From an uncultured Johnsonella sp. (GTDB lineage: Bacteria; Bacillota; Clostridia; Lachnospirales; Lachnospiraceae): 10,198 bases of DNA. Made by a program: the position numbers and the translations under genes. The stretch is taken from NCBI GenBank assembly GCA_905373785.1, contig CAJPUK010000077.1, positions 1 through 10,198 of the forward strand, read 5' to 3'. A model generated the notes under the pieces. The model was not told the DNA's origin. It worked only from the letters and a program-made list of their open reading frames with translations, and made no database searches. This document shows, one piece after another, positions 1 through 7,768 of this stretch (position 1 is its first letter; each line of letters opens with the position of its first letter).

Positions 1-2037
1 AGAAAAAGAAATAAAGATAATCTATCTTTATCAAGGACTAAAAGAAATAAGAAGTCATCCTTATCCGGAAAAAATATTACAAAAGTACAAAATCTCTCAG
101 ATATTATAAAAAAGAAACCTGAAGATATGGATGAAGATATACTAAACAGGTTAAATAGTATTTTATATGAGGACAGTACACAAAATCCTGAAAGTAATTT
201 TGAAAAGGAACTTGAGCTTACAGCCGATACTATGATGAATGAGGGGCTTGTTAACGAAGATGCTTATGAAGGCAGGTTTGATACTCCGGCGCTTAAAACA
301 AATACAGGTGAAAGTGATAGGATAATTGTATCAGGCAAAAGCACATCCGATTTGGATGCTACTGAGTGTGATGAAGAGATTTTGGACTATGATGAAGAAG
401 AGGTTTATGAAGGTGAGTCATTAAAGCCTAATTTGGAAAACATAGCAACCTCATCCGGGAAAATTATTGAAAGAAGTGTCGACACAGGAGTAAGCGGCAT
501 AAAAACCTATGAGCATAAAAAGATACAAGCACAGGACAGCAGAAAGCCTGTACCTATAAGAAGTGATATTACAAAACCAACTAAGCAGTATGTCTATCCG
601 CCTACCAATCTTTTAAACCTTCCTATTAAGAATTCTTCAAAATCCAATGAAGAGTTTAAGGCTACCGCAGCCAAATTACAGGAGACTTTACATAATTTCG
701 GCATAGAGGTTCAGGTGAGCAATATAAGTATAGGTCCAACCGTTACCAGATACGAGATTTTGCCGGAGCCGGGGGTTAAGGTAAGTAAGATAGTAGGGCT
801 CACGGATGATATAAAGCTTAACTTGGCAGCAAGTGACATAAGAATAGAAGCTCCGATTCCGGGTAAATCGGCAGTAGGTATAGAAGTACCTAACAAAGAA
901 AATACCATAGTAAGTTTAAGAGAGCTTTTTGAGTCGGAAGAGTTTAAAAATACCAAGGCAAAGTTAAACTTCGCTCTGGGGAAGGATATAGCCGGTAAAC
1001 CTATAGTAAGTGATATTGCAACTATGCCTCACCTTCTTATAGCAGGTGCTACGGGTGCAGGTAAGTCGGTATGTATCAATACCTTAATCATGAGTATTCT
1101 TTACAAGTATACTCCGCAGGAGGTAAGGCTTATCATGGTAGATCCCAAGGTGGTGGAACTTTCCGTATACAACGGAATACCGCATCTTTTGATACCGGTG
1201 GTAACAGATCCTAAAAAAGCTGCCGGTGCACTTAACTGGGCAGTCAAGGAGATGACTGACAGATACAAAAAGTTTGCCGAGCATGGGGTAAGAAACTTAA
1301 AAGGCTATAATGATAAGTTAAGCACCATAGAGCCTGATTTTGAAAAATTGCCGCAGATACTTATAATCATAGACGAGCTTGCAGACCTTATGATGGTGGC
1401 ACAAAATGAAGTTGAAGATGCTATATGCAGGCTTGCGCAGCTTGCAAGAGCCTGCGGTATACATTTGGTTATAGCAACACAAAGACCTAGCGTAAATGTT
1501 ATTACCGGACTTATAAAGGCAAATATACCTTCAAGAATAGCCTTTGCGGTTTCTTCAGGTATAGACTCCCGTACCATACTGGATACTGTCGGTGCGGAAA
1601 AACTCTTAGGTAAGGGTGATATGCTCTTTTCACCGCAGTCGCTGCCAAAACCTATCAGAGTACAGGGAGCCTTCGTTTCAGATACGGAAGTACAAAATGT
1701 AGTGGACTTTTTGGTAGAGCAAGGACTCGATGTAGGTTTTGATGAAAGTGCTATAAACAATATGGAAGAGGGTATAGCCGAGAATTCTTCAGCTGCTGCC
1801 AATGAGTTTGATGAATTATTTGTGCAGGTGGGAAGATTTATAATAGAATCACAAAAGGCATCAATAGGAAATCTGCAAAGAGTATTCAGAATAGGTTTTA
1901 ACAGGGCTGCAAGAATTATGGATCAGCTTTATGAAGCCGGAGTGGTAGGAAAAGAACAGGGAACTAAACCCAGACAGGTGCTTATGACCTTGGAAGAATT
2001 TGATAAATATATTGAAGCTGTAGGTATTTTTGGATAG
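1..2037 (+). CDS. ftsK: DNA translocase FtsK/SpoIIIE family, 5'-truncated by window edge
   Basis: This is a hexameric ATP-driven double-stranded DNA pump that moves chromosome ends through the closing septum (FtsK) or into the forespore (SpoIIIE). The reading frame is open from base 1. The first ATG (127) has no convincing ribosome site and the N-terminal membrane segments of the family are absent, so the true start lies upstream of the window. Visible order: a basic then strongly acidic, low-complexity linker (to about 600); the alpha/beta motor domain from about 650; Walker A GATGAGKS at 1045-1068; Walker B IIIDE at 1363-1377; the conserved ATQRPSVNVITG stretch near 1474; and a C-terminal winged-helix gamma domain (about 1813-2000) with RIGFNRAARIMDQL and GTKPRQVL, which in the family reads KOPS/SRS polarity sequences. 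The TAG stop lies at the edge of the tandem repeat array that precedes murE. Family is certain. FtsK and SpoIIIE cannot be told apart without the N-terminus and genome context. Confidence 0.96.
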   Translation, partial: RKRNKDNLSLSRTKRNKKSSLSGKNITKVQNLSDIIKKKPEDMDEDILNRLNSILYEDSTQNPESNFEKELELTADTMMNEGLVNEDAYEGRFDTPALKTNTGESDRIIVSGKSTSDLDATECDEEILDYDEEEVYEGESLKPNLENIATSSGKIIERSVDTGVSGIKTYEHKKIQAQDSRKPVPIRSDITKPTKQYVYPPTNLLNLPIKNSSKSNEEFKATAAKLQETLHNFGIEVQVSNISIGPTVTRYEILPEPGVKVSKIVGLTDDIKLNLAASDIRIEAPIPGKSAVGIEVPNKENTIVSLRELFESEEFKNTKAKLNFALGKDIAGKPIVSDIATMPHLLIAGATGAGKSVCINTLIMSILYKYTPQEVRLIMVDPKVVELSVYNGIPHLLIPVVTDPKKAAGALNWAVKEMTDRYKKFAEHGVRNLKGYNDKLSTIEPDFEKLPQILIIIDELADLMMVAQNEVEDAICRLAQLARACGIHLVIATQRPSVNVITGLIKANIPSRIAFAVSSGIDSRTILDTVGAEKLLGKGDMLFSPQSLPKPIRVQGAFVSDTEVQNVVDFLVEQGLDVGFDESAINNMEEGIAENSSAAANEFDELFVQVGRFIIESQKASIGNLQRVFRIGFNRAARIMDQLYEAGVVGKEQGTKPRQVLMTLEEFDKYIEAVGIFG

Positions 2038-2240
2038 TTATAAAACTTATGTTTAGAAACTTAAGGTTTTCCGGGTGGTTATAAAACTTGTATTATAAAC
2101 TTAAGGTTTGCGGAGTACTTATAAAGCTTTATATTAGAGATTAAGTTTTGCAAGGCAGTTATAAAACTTATATTAGAAACTTAAGGTTTGCGAGGTAGTT
2201 ATGAAACTTATATTAGAAACTGAAGGGTTGGAGTATACTC
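2037..2240 (+). repeat. Degenerate 40-bp tandem repeats derived from the murE start region
   Basis: Five head-to-tail units begin at 2037, 2078, 2118, 2158 and 2198 (periods 41, 40, 40, 40). The unit begins GTTATAAAACTTATATTAGA and continues with AACTTAAGG then a purine-rich GCGAGGTA-like end. The fifth unit (2198-2237) is the authentic murE start: its GTTATG contains the initiator ATG, and its later bases are murE codons 1-12. In the four upstream units the ATG is ATA, and in unit 4 the TGAAGG of murE is TTAAGG, which places TAA in frame. The units fill the whole gap between the ftsK stop and murE. The end of each unit (GGGTG, CGGAG, CAAGG, CGAGG) resembles a Shine-Dalgarno site for the next unit, and the last one does serve murE. 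Units carry a few mismatches and 1-nt indels, so the array is old. It could be evolutionary debris or a leader regulating murE. Confidence 0.9.
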
Positions 2241-3664
2241 TGCTACAGGGAAGCAGGGAAATAGAAGTAGAGAATCTGGTCTATGACTCAAGAAAAGATT
2301 GTAGCAATTCTTTATTCGTATGTATGAGGGGCTCCAAATTCGATTCACATAAAGATATTGATAAAGTAGTAAAAGCAGGAGCCAAGGCTTTAGTAATAGA
2401 AGAAGACATAAAGGATCTTCCAAAGGAAGTTACAGTTATCCTGGTAAAAAGCTCAAGAAAGGCGCTGGCACTTTTATCAGCTGCATTTTTCGGATACCCT
2501 GTAGAAAAACTTACTTCTATTGCCATAACGGGAACCAAGGGAAAGACCACAAGTACCTATATGTTAAAGACTATACTGGAAAAAGCCGGACATAAGGTAG
2601 GTGTAATAGGAACCAACGGTGTGCTTGTAGGAGATAAGCTCTTTAAGACACTAAATACTACACCGGAATCCTTTGATCTGCACAGATTTTTTAAAGATAT
2701 GTGTGAGGCGGGCTGCGAGTACCTTATTATGGAAGTGTCCAGTCAAGGCATAATGATGGATAGAGTTTATGGAATAAAGTTTGATTATGCGGTATTTACC
2801 AATATTTCAAAGGACCATATAGGACCGGATGAGCATAAGGACTTTGAGGAGTATTTATTTTATAAATCAAAGCTTTTTTCTCAAACCAAGACTGCACTTA
2901 TCAATATAGATGATAAGCATTCCGATTATATAATCAAAAATTCAAAAGCGGACAGACTCTATACTTACGGAGAAAGTGCAAATGCTGATTTTTGTTGTTC
3001 TGATATAGCTTATCTTTTTGCAGACGGATTTATAGGTATTGAACTTCGTATAAAAAATAAACTTAACTTAGATATGAAGGTGGCACTTCCGGGAAAGTTC
3101 AATGCAATCAACGCCTTAGGCATGGCGGCAGTGGCTCATCTTATCGGAGTGGAAGATGAGGTGCTTAAAGACTCGCTTACAGCTATACATGTGGCAGGAA
3201 GAATGGAAGTGGTACATAATTCTAAAACTTGCAAGGTCATAGTAGACTATGCACATAATGCACTTAGCATGGAAAGCTTACTTGATACACTTAGAGATTA
3301 TAAGCCGAAAAGATTGGTAGTAGTCTTTGGCTGTGGAGGCAACCGCTCCAAGGACAGAAGATACTCTATGGGAGATATAGCAGGCAGAAAGGCTGATTTG
3401 AGTATAATAACTGCCGATAATTCAAGATTTGAAAAGGTTGAGGATATTATTGCGGACATAAGGTCAAGTATAGAAAAGGTAAGCAAGGACTTTATAGAAA
3501 TTCCTGACAGAAAAGAAGCCATATATTATGCGGTTAAGAATGCAAAAGAGGGCGATATCATAGCTGTAATAGGAAAAGGGCATGAGGATTATCAGGAAAT
3601 AGAAGGAGTAAGGCATCATTTTTTAGATAGCGAAGTTATCAAGGAAGCAGTGGGAGAAGTATAA
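2201..3664 (+). CDS. murE: UDP-MurNAc-tripeptide ligase MurE
   Basis: This cytoplasmic ATP-dependent ligase adds the third amino acid (meso-diaminopimelate or L-lysine) to UDP-MurNAc-L-Ala-D-Glu. Its 487 residues are normal for the family. An N-terminal UDP-binding domain (about 1-100) is followed by the P-loop GTKGKTT (111-117), NTTPES (152-157), a likely carbamylated Lys222 in YKSKLF, VDYAHNA (348-354), and a C-terminal domain with DNSR (406-409) and GKGHE (458-462). Diaminopimelate ligases usually show DNPR at the acceptor motif. Here Pro is Ser but the Arg that contacts diaminopimelate is kept, so I lean to diaminopimelate without certainty. The segment DHIGPDEHKDFEEY (205-218) looks more like MurE of Gram-positive cocci than of Escherichia coli. 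The ATG is preceded by GAGG at 2192-2195, spaced 5 nt, in the last unit of the repeat array. The stop overlaps the murF start (TAATG), so translation is probably coupled. Confidence 0.96.
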   Translation: MKLILETEGLEYTLLQGSREIEVENLVYDSRKDCSNSLFVCMRGSKFDSHKDIDKVVKAGAKALVIEEDIKDLPKEVTVILVKSSRKALALLSAAFFGYPVEKLTSIAITGTKGKTTSTYMLKTILEKAGHKVGVIGTNGVLVGDKLFKTLNTTPESFDLHRFFKDMCEAGCEYLIMEVSSQGIMMDRVYGIKFDYAVFTNISKDHIGPDEHKDFEEYLFYKSKLFSQTKTALINIDDKHSDYIIKNSKADRLYTYGESANADFCCSDIAYLFADGFIGIELRIKNKLNLDMKVALPGKFNAINALGMAAVAHLIGVEDEVLKDSLTAIHVAGRMEVVHNSKTCKVIVDYAHNALSMESLLDTLRDYKPKRLVVVFGCGGNRSKDRRYSMGDIAGRKADLSIITADNSRFEKVEDIIADIRSSIEKVSKDFIEIPDRKEAIYYAVKNAKEGDIIAVIGKGHEDYQEIEGVRHHFLDSEVIKEAVGEV

Positions 3665-5046
3665 TGAAGAATGTGAATATAGATTTTATATTAAAAGCCA
3701 CAGCAGGTAAATTAAAGGGTAAGAAAAATGATATAGAAGTACAAAGTATCTGCCTTGATTCAAGACAGGCTAAGGAAGGGGCTTTATTCGTTCCTATAGT
3801 GGGAGAAAAAGTCGATGCACATGATTTTATTAAAAAGGTGTATGAGAGCGGAATAAGGGTCTCACTCAGTGAAAAAGAGGATATTGAAGTACCGGAAGAT
3901 ATGAGCATCATTTTGGTAAAAAACAGTGTAAAGGCACTACAGGATATAGCAAAAGCTTATAGGGAAAGTATAAATATACCTATAGTTGCCATAACCGGCA
4001 GTGTAGGAAAGACTACTACCAAGGAGATGATAAGTCTTGCTCTTTCGGCACAAAAAAAAGTTTATAAGACTCCGGCTAACCAAAACAGTCAGGTCGGTGT
4101 ACCTAAAACTATCTTGGAAAGTGATTTGTCGGCAGATGTTATAGTTATAGAAATGGGTATAAGTGAATTTGGAGAAATGCATCGTATTTCCGAAATAGTT
4201 AAGGCGAATGTTGCGGTAGTTAATAATATAGGTGTGGCACATATACAAAACTTCGGAAGCAGAGAGTCTATAAGAGATGAAAAACTTCATATCATTGACG
4301 GAATGAAGGAGGGGGCTAAGCTTTTTCTTAATGCCGAAGATGATATGCTTGCAGGCGCTAAGCTTAGCAAAAACATGGATGTTGAGTATTTTGCCATGTC
4401 GGATACCGGTCTAAGTAAAAACTACGCAAGCCACATAAAGCTTGTAGACTCCTGCCCGAAATTTACCGCACATATAGGCGGTGAAGAAGTAGCTGTTGAG
4501 CTTAATACACAGGGTATGCATCAGGTGCTTAACGCCGTAATAGCCCTTACTGTAGCTAAGCTTTATGGAGTCGATCTTAAAAGTGCAAGTAAAAAACTTT
4601 CAGAGTTTAGAGGATTCAAGCATAGGCAGGAAATTATAAAGTATAAAGATATAACCATTATAGATGACAGTTACAATGCAAGCCCCGACTCTATGAGGGC
4701 AGCTCTGCTTATATTAAAGGATATGAAGGCAAAAAGAAAAATAGCCGTACTTGCGGATATGAGAGAGCTTGGAGAAGATGAAGTAAACTTACATAGGCAG
4801 GTAGCCGAGTTTATAAAAGAAAATGCCTGTGTGGATCTGTTGCTTACCTATGGAGAACTTGCAAAGAATATACATGATTATGTGAGAGAGCATTTTAGTG
4901 TCTGTAAGGCTTTGCATTTTGATGACAAAGCAGAGCTTAATACTTTTTTGAAAAAGACAGTGGCAGCCGAAGATGTAGTGCTTTTTAAAGGCTCTAACAG
5001 CATGAAACTTTTTGACAGTGTAGACTATATAACAGATAGGAAGTAA
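3664..5046 (+). CDS. murF: UDP-MurNAc-tripeptide--D-Ala-D-Ala ligase MurF
   Basis: MurF is a cytoplasmic ligase that uses ATP to add D-Ala-D-Ala to the MurE product, completing the UDP-MurNAc-pentapeptide that MraY then loads onto lipid. Its 460 residues are full length. An N-terminal UDP-substrate domain (about 1-105, with LDSRQAKEGALFVP) precedes the central ATPase domain with P-loop GSVGKTT (112-118), NSQVGVP (141-147) and EMGISEFGEM (163-172). The C-terminal domain has DDSYNASPDS (334-343) and ADMRELG (364-370). Near the end the sequence reads KGSNSMKLF (442-450), where many homologues have KGSR or KASR, so Asn replaces a commonly basic residue. That position varies in the family and I do not read it as inactivation. 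The start ATG overlaps the murE stop by one base and has GGGAG at 3652-3656. Adjacency to murE places consecutive pathway steps together. Identification is secure. Confidence 0.97.
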   Translation: MKNVNIDFILKATAGKLKGKKNDIEVQSICLDSRQAKEGALFVPIVGEKVDAHDFIKKVYESGIRVSLSEKEDIEVPEDMSIILVKNSVKALQDIAKAYRESINIPIVAITGSVGKTTTKEMISLALSAQKKVYKTPANQNSQVGVPKTILESDLSADVIVIEMGISEFGEMHRISEIVKANVAVVNNIGVAHIQNFGSRESIRDEKLHIIDGMKEGAKLFLNAEDDMLAGAKLSKNMDVEYFAMSDTGLSKNYASHIKLVDSCPKFTAHIGGEEVAVELNTQGMHQVLNAVIALTVAKLYGVDLKSASKKLSEFRGFKHRQEIIKYKDITIIDDSYNASPDSMRAALLILKDMKAKRKIAVLADMRELGEDEVNLHRQVAEFIKENACVDLLLTYGELAKNIHDYVREHFSVCKALHFDDKAELNTFLKKTVAAEDVVLFKGSNSMKLFDSVDYITDRK

Positions 5047-5048
5047 TT

Positions 5049-7271
5049 ATGCAAGAGAGGTTTGCAAAGCTTATTTTGGATATATCCCATCACAAAGTGG
5101 ATAAGTTATTTACATACATAATTCCTAAAGAACTTGAAGCGGATATAGAGTTAGGACAGGTAGTCGAGGTTGACTTCGGTAACTCTAAAATAAGCAGGAA
5201 AGCCTATGTTGTAGAAATATCCGACAGTACGGACATAGAGTATAATAAGTTAAGGTATATAAAAGGCATATTAAAAAGCCAAAGAGCAGCAGATATAAAA
5301 CTTGTAAAGTTGGCACTTTGGATGAGCAGATACTATGGCTGTACCATGTCAAGGGCTATAAGTACTGTACTTCCTGTAAAAAAGAAGGTAGCTGCGATAG
5401 TAGACAGCTATGTATACAGGAATTTTGATATTTCAAAATCGGATGAAATTACAGCCTTACTCAAAAAAAAGAGAAGGACTTCATGGATAAGGCTTATGGA
5501 AGCTTTTAAGGATAACGAAGGTCTGACCTTTGAATATGTAAAGAAGGTACTTAAAATAAGTCCGGCGAATATAAGCAAAATGCAGTCGGAAGGCTATATA
5601 AGACTTGAAAGTACGAGATTATACAGAGAACCTAAGTTCGTATCAAAAGAAAGTACTTATGATATAGAGCTTAATAAGGAGCAAAGCCTTATAGTTGAAA
5701 GTTTTAAAAACGATATCAAAGAAAGAGAAAGAAATTACCTGTTGTTCGGCATTACCGGCAGCGGTAAGACGGTAGTTTATATAGAGCTTATAAAACACAT
5801 TCTCTCTATGAAAAAGCAGGTGATCTTCCTCGTACCCGAGATAGGGCTTTCATATCAGGTGATAAGGCAGTTATCCCTGGTTTTTGGAGACAGGGTGGCA
5901 ATAATTAATTCAAGCCTCTCTTATGGTGAAAGGCATGACCAGTTTCAAAAGGTGGTAGATAAAAAGGCGGATATAATGATAGGACCGAGAACCGCTCTTT
6001 TTACTCCCTTTGAGAATATAGGTTTAATAATTATAGACGAAGAGCATGACGGAGCATATAAGAATGAAAATATGCCAAGGTATGATGCCAGAAGGGTGGC
6101 AGTTGAAATAGCAAGATTGCATAATGCAAGTTTGGTACTTGGAAGTGCCACTCCCTCCATAGAAAGTTATACTATGGCATTGGAGGGAAAGTATAAACTT
6201 TTCAGGCTCAGCAAAAGAGCAAGTGAAGGCTCAAGTATTGCCGATACGCATATTGTAGATTTAAGAGAAGAATTAAAACAGGGCAATAAGTCGATATTCA
6301 GCAGGAAACTCAGTCAAATGATAGCGGATAGGCTAAAGAAAAAGGAGCAGATACTCTTATTTATTAACAGAAGAGGTTATTCAAACTTTGTGTCATGCCG
6401 AAGTTGCGGTGATGCGATAAAGTGTGTGCACTGTGATGTTTCAATGACCCTACATAAGGATAATGTGTTAAGATGTCATTACTGCGGCTACAGTATGCAT
6501 TTGCCCACTGCCTGTCCGAGTTGTAATTCCAAATACCTGGCAGGATTCGGTATAGGGACGCAAAGACTTGAAAGTATGACTGCCAAGATGTTCCCGAGTG
6601 CCAGAGTGCTTAGACTTGATACGGATAATGCGCACAAAAAAAACAATACGGATAAGATTTTAAGCAGTTTTGAAAGTGGAGAATATGACATACTTATAGG
6701 CACGCAAATGATAGTAAAGGGGCATGATTTCAGCAAGGTAACACTTGTGGGTATCATGGCAGCGGACATATCTTTATATACCTCCTCGTACAATGCCTCT
6801 GAAAGAACCTTTGCCTTACTTACACAGGCGGCAGGAAGGGCAGGAAGAAGAGAGAGACATTCGGATGTGGTGATCCAAAGTTACAAGCCCGAACACTATG
6901 CTATAAAGGCGGCTGCGACTCAGGATTATGAAAGCTTTTATAAAGCGGAGATAGCCTATAGGAAGATGTTACTTTACCCTCCTGCAATACATATACTTTC
7001 AATTCAATTTGCTGCACTGTCTGAGGAAAAGTTATTGGAATTTGAAAAAAACTTTATCGTAAGGCTAAGTGTGGCTGTAAAGGAATACAAGGCTGTAATT
7101 ACAGGACCGGTAAACCCAAGCGTATATAAGCTTTATGATTATTACAGAAAAATACTATATATAAAGCATTACCAATATGATATACTAAGTGAAATTAAAA
7201 TTATAACGGACAGTATAGTGGATGAGCTTAACAGCTCGCTTGATATAGCGATCCTATATGATTTTACATAG
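5049..7271 (+). CDS. priA: Primosomal protein N', replication-restart helicase PriA
   Basis: PriA is a 3'-to-5' superfamily 2 helicase that recognises stalled or collapsed forks and D-loops and reloads the replicative helicase. Its 740 residues match the family. An N-terminal 3'-DNA-binding domain (about 1-105) and a winged-helix region (about 130-195) precede the helicase core. The core shows Walker A GITGSGKT (234-241), DEEHD (330-334), GSATPS (365-370), GTQMIVKGHDF (551-561) and the motif VI region QAAGRAGRR (593-601). Eight cysteines (450, 453, 459, 462, 476, 479, 489, 492) form the family's two zinc sites within the core. A C-terminal domain follows (about 640-740). GTQRLE at 504-509 differs from the usual GTE. 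The start is supported by AGGAAG at 5038-5043, spaced 5 nt, and follows the murF stop by 2 nt. The priA-def-fmt order is common in Gram-positive bacteria. Identification is secure. Confidence 0.97.
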   Translation: MQERFAKLILDISHHKVDKLFTYIIPKELEADIELGQVVEVDFGNSKISRKAYVVEISDSTDIEYNKLRYIKGILKSQRAADIKLVKLALWMSRYYGCTMSRAISTVLPVKKKVAAIVDSYVYRNFDISKSDEITALLKKKRRTSWIRLMEAFKDNEGLTFEYVKKVLKISPANISKMQSEGYIRLESTRLYREPKFVSKESTYDIELNKEQSLIVESFKNDIKERERNYLLFGITGSGKTVVYIELIKHILSMKKQVIFLVPEIGLSYQVIRQLSLVFGDRVAIINSSLSYGERHDQFQKVVDKKADIMIGPRTALFTPFENIGLIIIDEEHDGAYKNENMPRYDARRVAVEIARLHNASLVLGSATPSIESYTMALEGKYKLFRLSKRASEGSSIADTHIVDLREELKQGNKSIFSRKLSQMIADRLKKKEQILLFINRRGYSNFVSCRSCGDAIKCVHCDVSMTLHKDNVLRCHYCGYSMHLPTACPSCNSKYLAGFGIGTQRLESMTAKMFPSARVLRLDTDNAHKKNNTDKILSSFESGEYDILIGTQMIVKGHDFSKVTLVGIMAADISLYTSSYNASERTFALLTQAAGRAGRRERHSDVVIQSYKPEHYAIKAAATQDYESFYKAEIAYRKMLLYPPAIHILSIQFAALSEEKLLEFEKNFIVRLSVAVKEYKAVITGPVNPSVYKLYDYYRKILYIKHYQYDILSEIKIITDSIVDELNSSLDIAILYDFT

Positions 7272-7285
7272 AATGGAGATTAAAA

Positions 7286-7768
7286 ATGGCAATAAGAAAT
7301 CTTAGATTTTTAGGAGATGATATTTTATTAAAACCTTGTAAGAGGATAGATGCTGTTACAGACAGAATACGTATTTTGGCAGAAGATATGATAGAAACCA
7401 TGAGATTTTCCAAGGGTGTGGGACTTGCGGCACCTCAGGTCGGTATACTTAAAAGAATGATGGTAGTAGAGGTGGAAGAGGGCAATCCTATAGTATTTAT
7501 CAATCCTGAGATCACACAAAGGGAAGGTGAGCAGCTCGGCTTGGAAGGGTGTCTTAGTATACCGGGTAAGACAGGTATGGTAAGAAGACCGCAGAAGATA
7601 CACGTTAAGGCATATGATCTTGATATGAAAGAATTTGAGCTTGATGTAGAGGACTTATTTGCAAGGGCTGTTTGTCATGAATGTGATCACTTGGACGGAA
7701 AGTTGTATGTAGACTTGATAGAGGGTGAGTTGATGGACTCCGAAGCGGATGAAGAAGTAGCGGAATAA
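7286..7768 (+). CDS. def: Peptide deformylase
   Basis: This metal-dependent hydrolase removes the N-formyl group from nascent proteins at the ribosome exit, reversing the effect of Fmt encoded just downstream. At 160 residues it is a typical short bacterial deformylase. All three signature motifs are present: GVGLAAPQ (44-51), EGCLSIP (87-93) and HECDH (131-135). The inferred metal ligands are Cys89, His131 and His135, with Glu132 as the catalytic acid, so it should be active. The C-terminus ends in a short acidic tail (150-160). The start has GGAG at 7275-7278, spaced 7 nt, and follows the priA stop by 14 nt. The last codons and TAA stop are duplicated in decayed form 71 bp downstream, so the gene may once have ended differently. 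Identification is secure. Confidence 0.97.
   Translation: MAIRNLRFLGDDILLKPCKRIDAVTDRIRILAEDMIETMRFSKGVGLAAPQVGILKRMMVVEVEEGNPIVFINPEITQREGEQLGLEGCLSIPGKTGMVRRPQKIHVKAYDLDMKEFELDVEDLFARAVCHECDHLDGKLYVDLIEGELMDSEADEEVAE

Noticed and set aside
1305..1802. Long minus-strand open frame opposite ftsK, and similar antisense frames opposite murE, murF, priA and fmt
   Set aside because: They lie wholly within strongly conserved plus-strand genes, encode Ser/Ile/Leu-rich proteins typical of antisense readings, and lack ribosome sites or recognisable motifs.
2049..2084. Short leader peptide frame in the first repeat unit (ATG, 11 codons, TAA)
   Set aside because: The nearest purine-rich site is about 14 nt upstream, and the ATG arises from a 1-nt insertion absent in the other units. 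Nothing suggests that it is translated.
2037..2240. CRISPR array or replication iterons
   Set aside because: Units are contiguous with no unique spacers, they diverge from each other, and the last unit is plainly murE coding sequence. No cas or replication initiator gene is present.
4975..5016. MurF KGSN in place of KGSR as a sign of inactivation
   Set aside because: The position varies among homologues, and all ATP- and substrate-binding motifs are intact.
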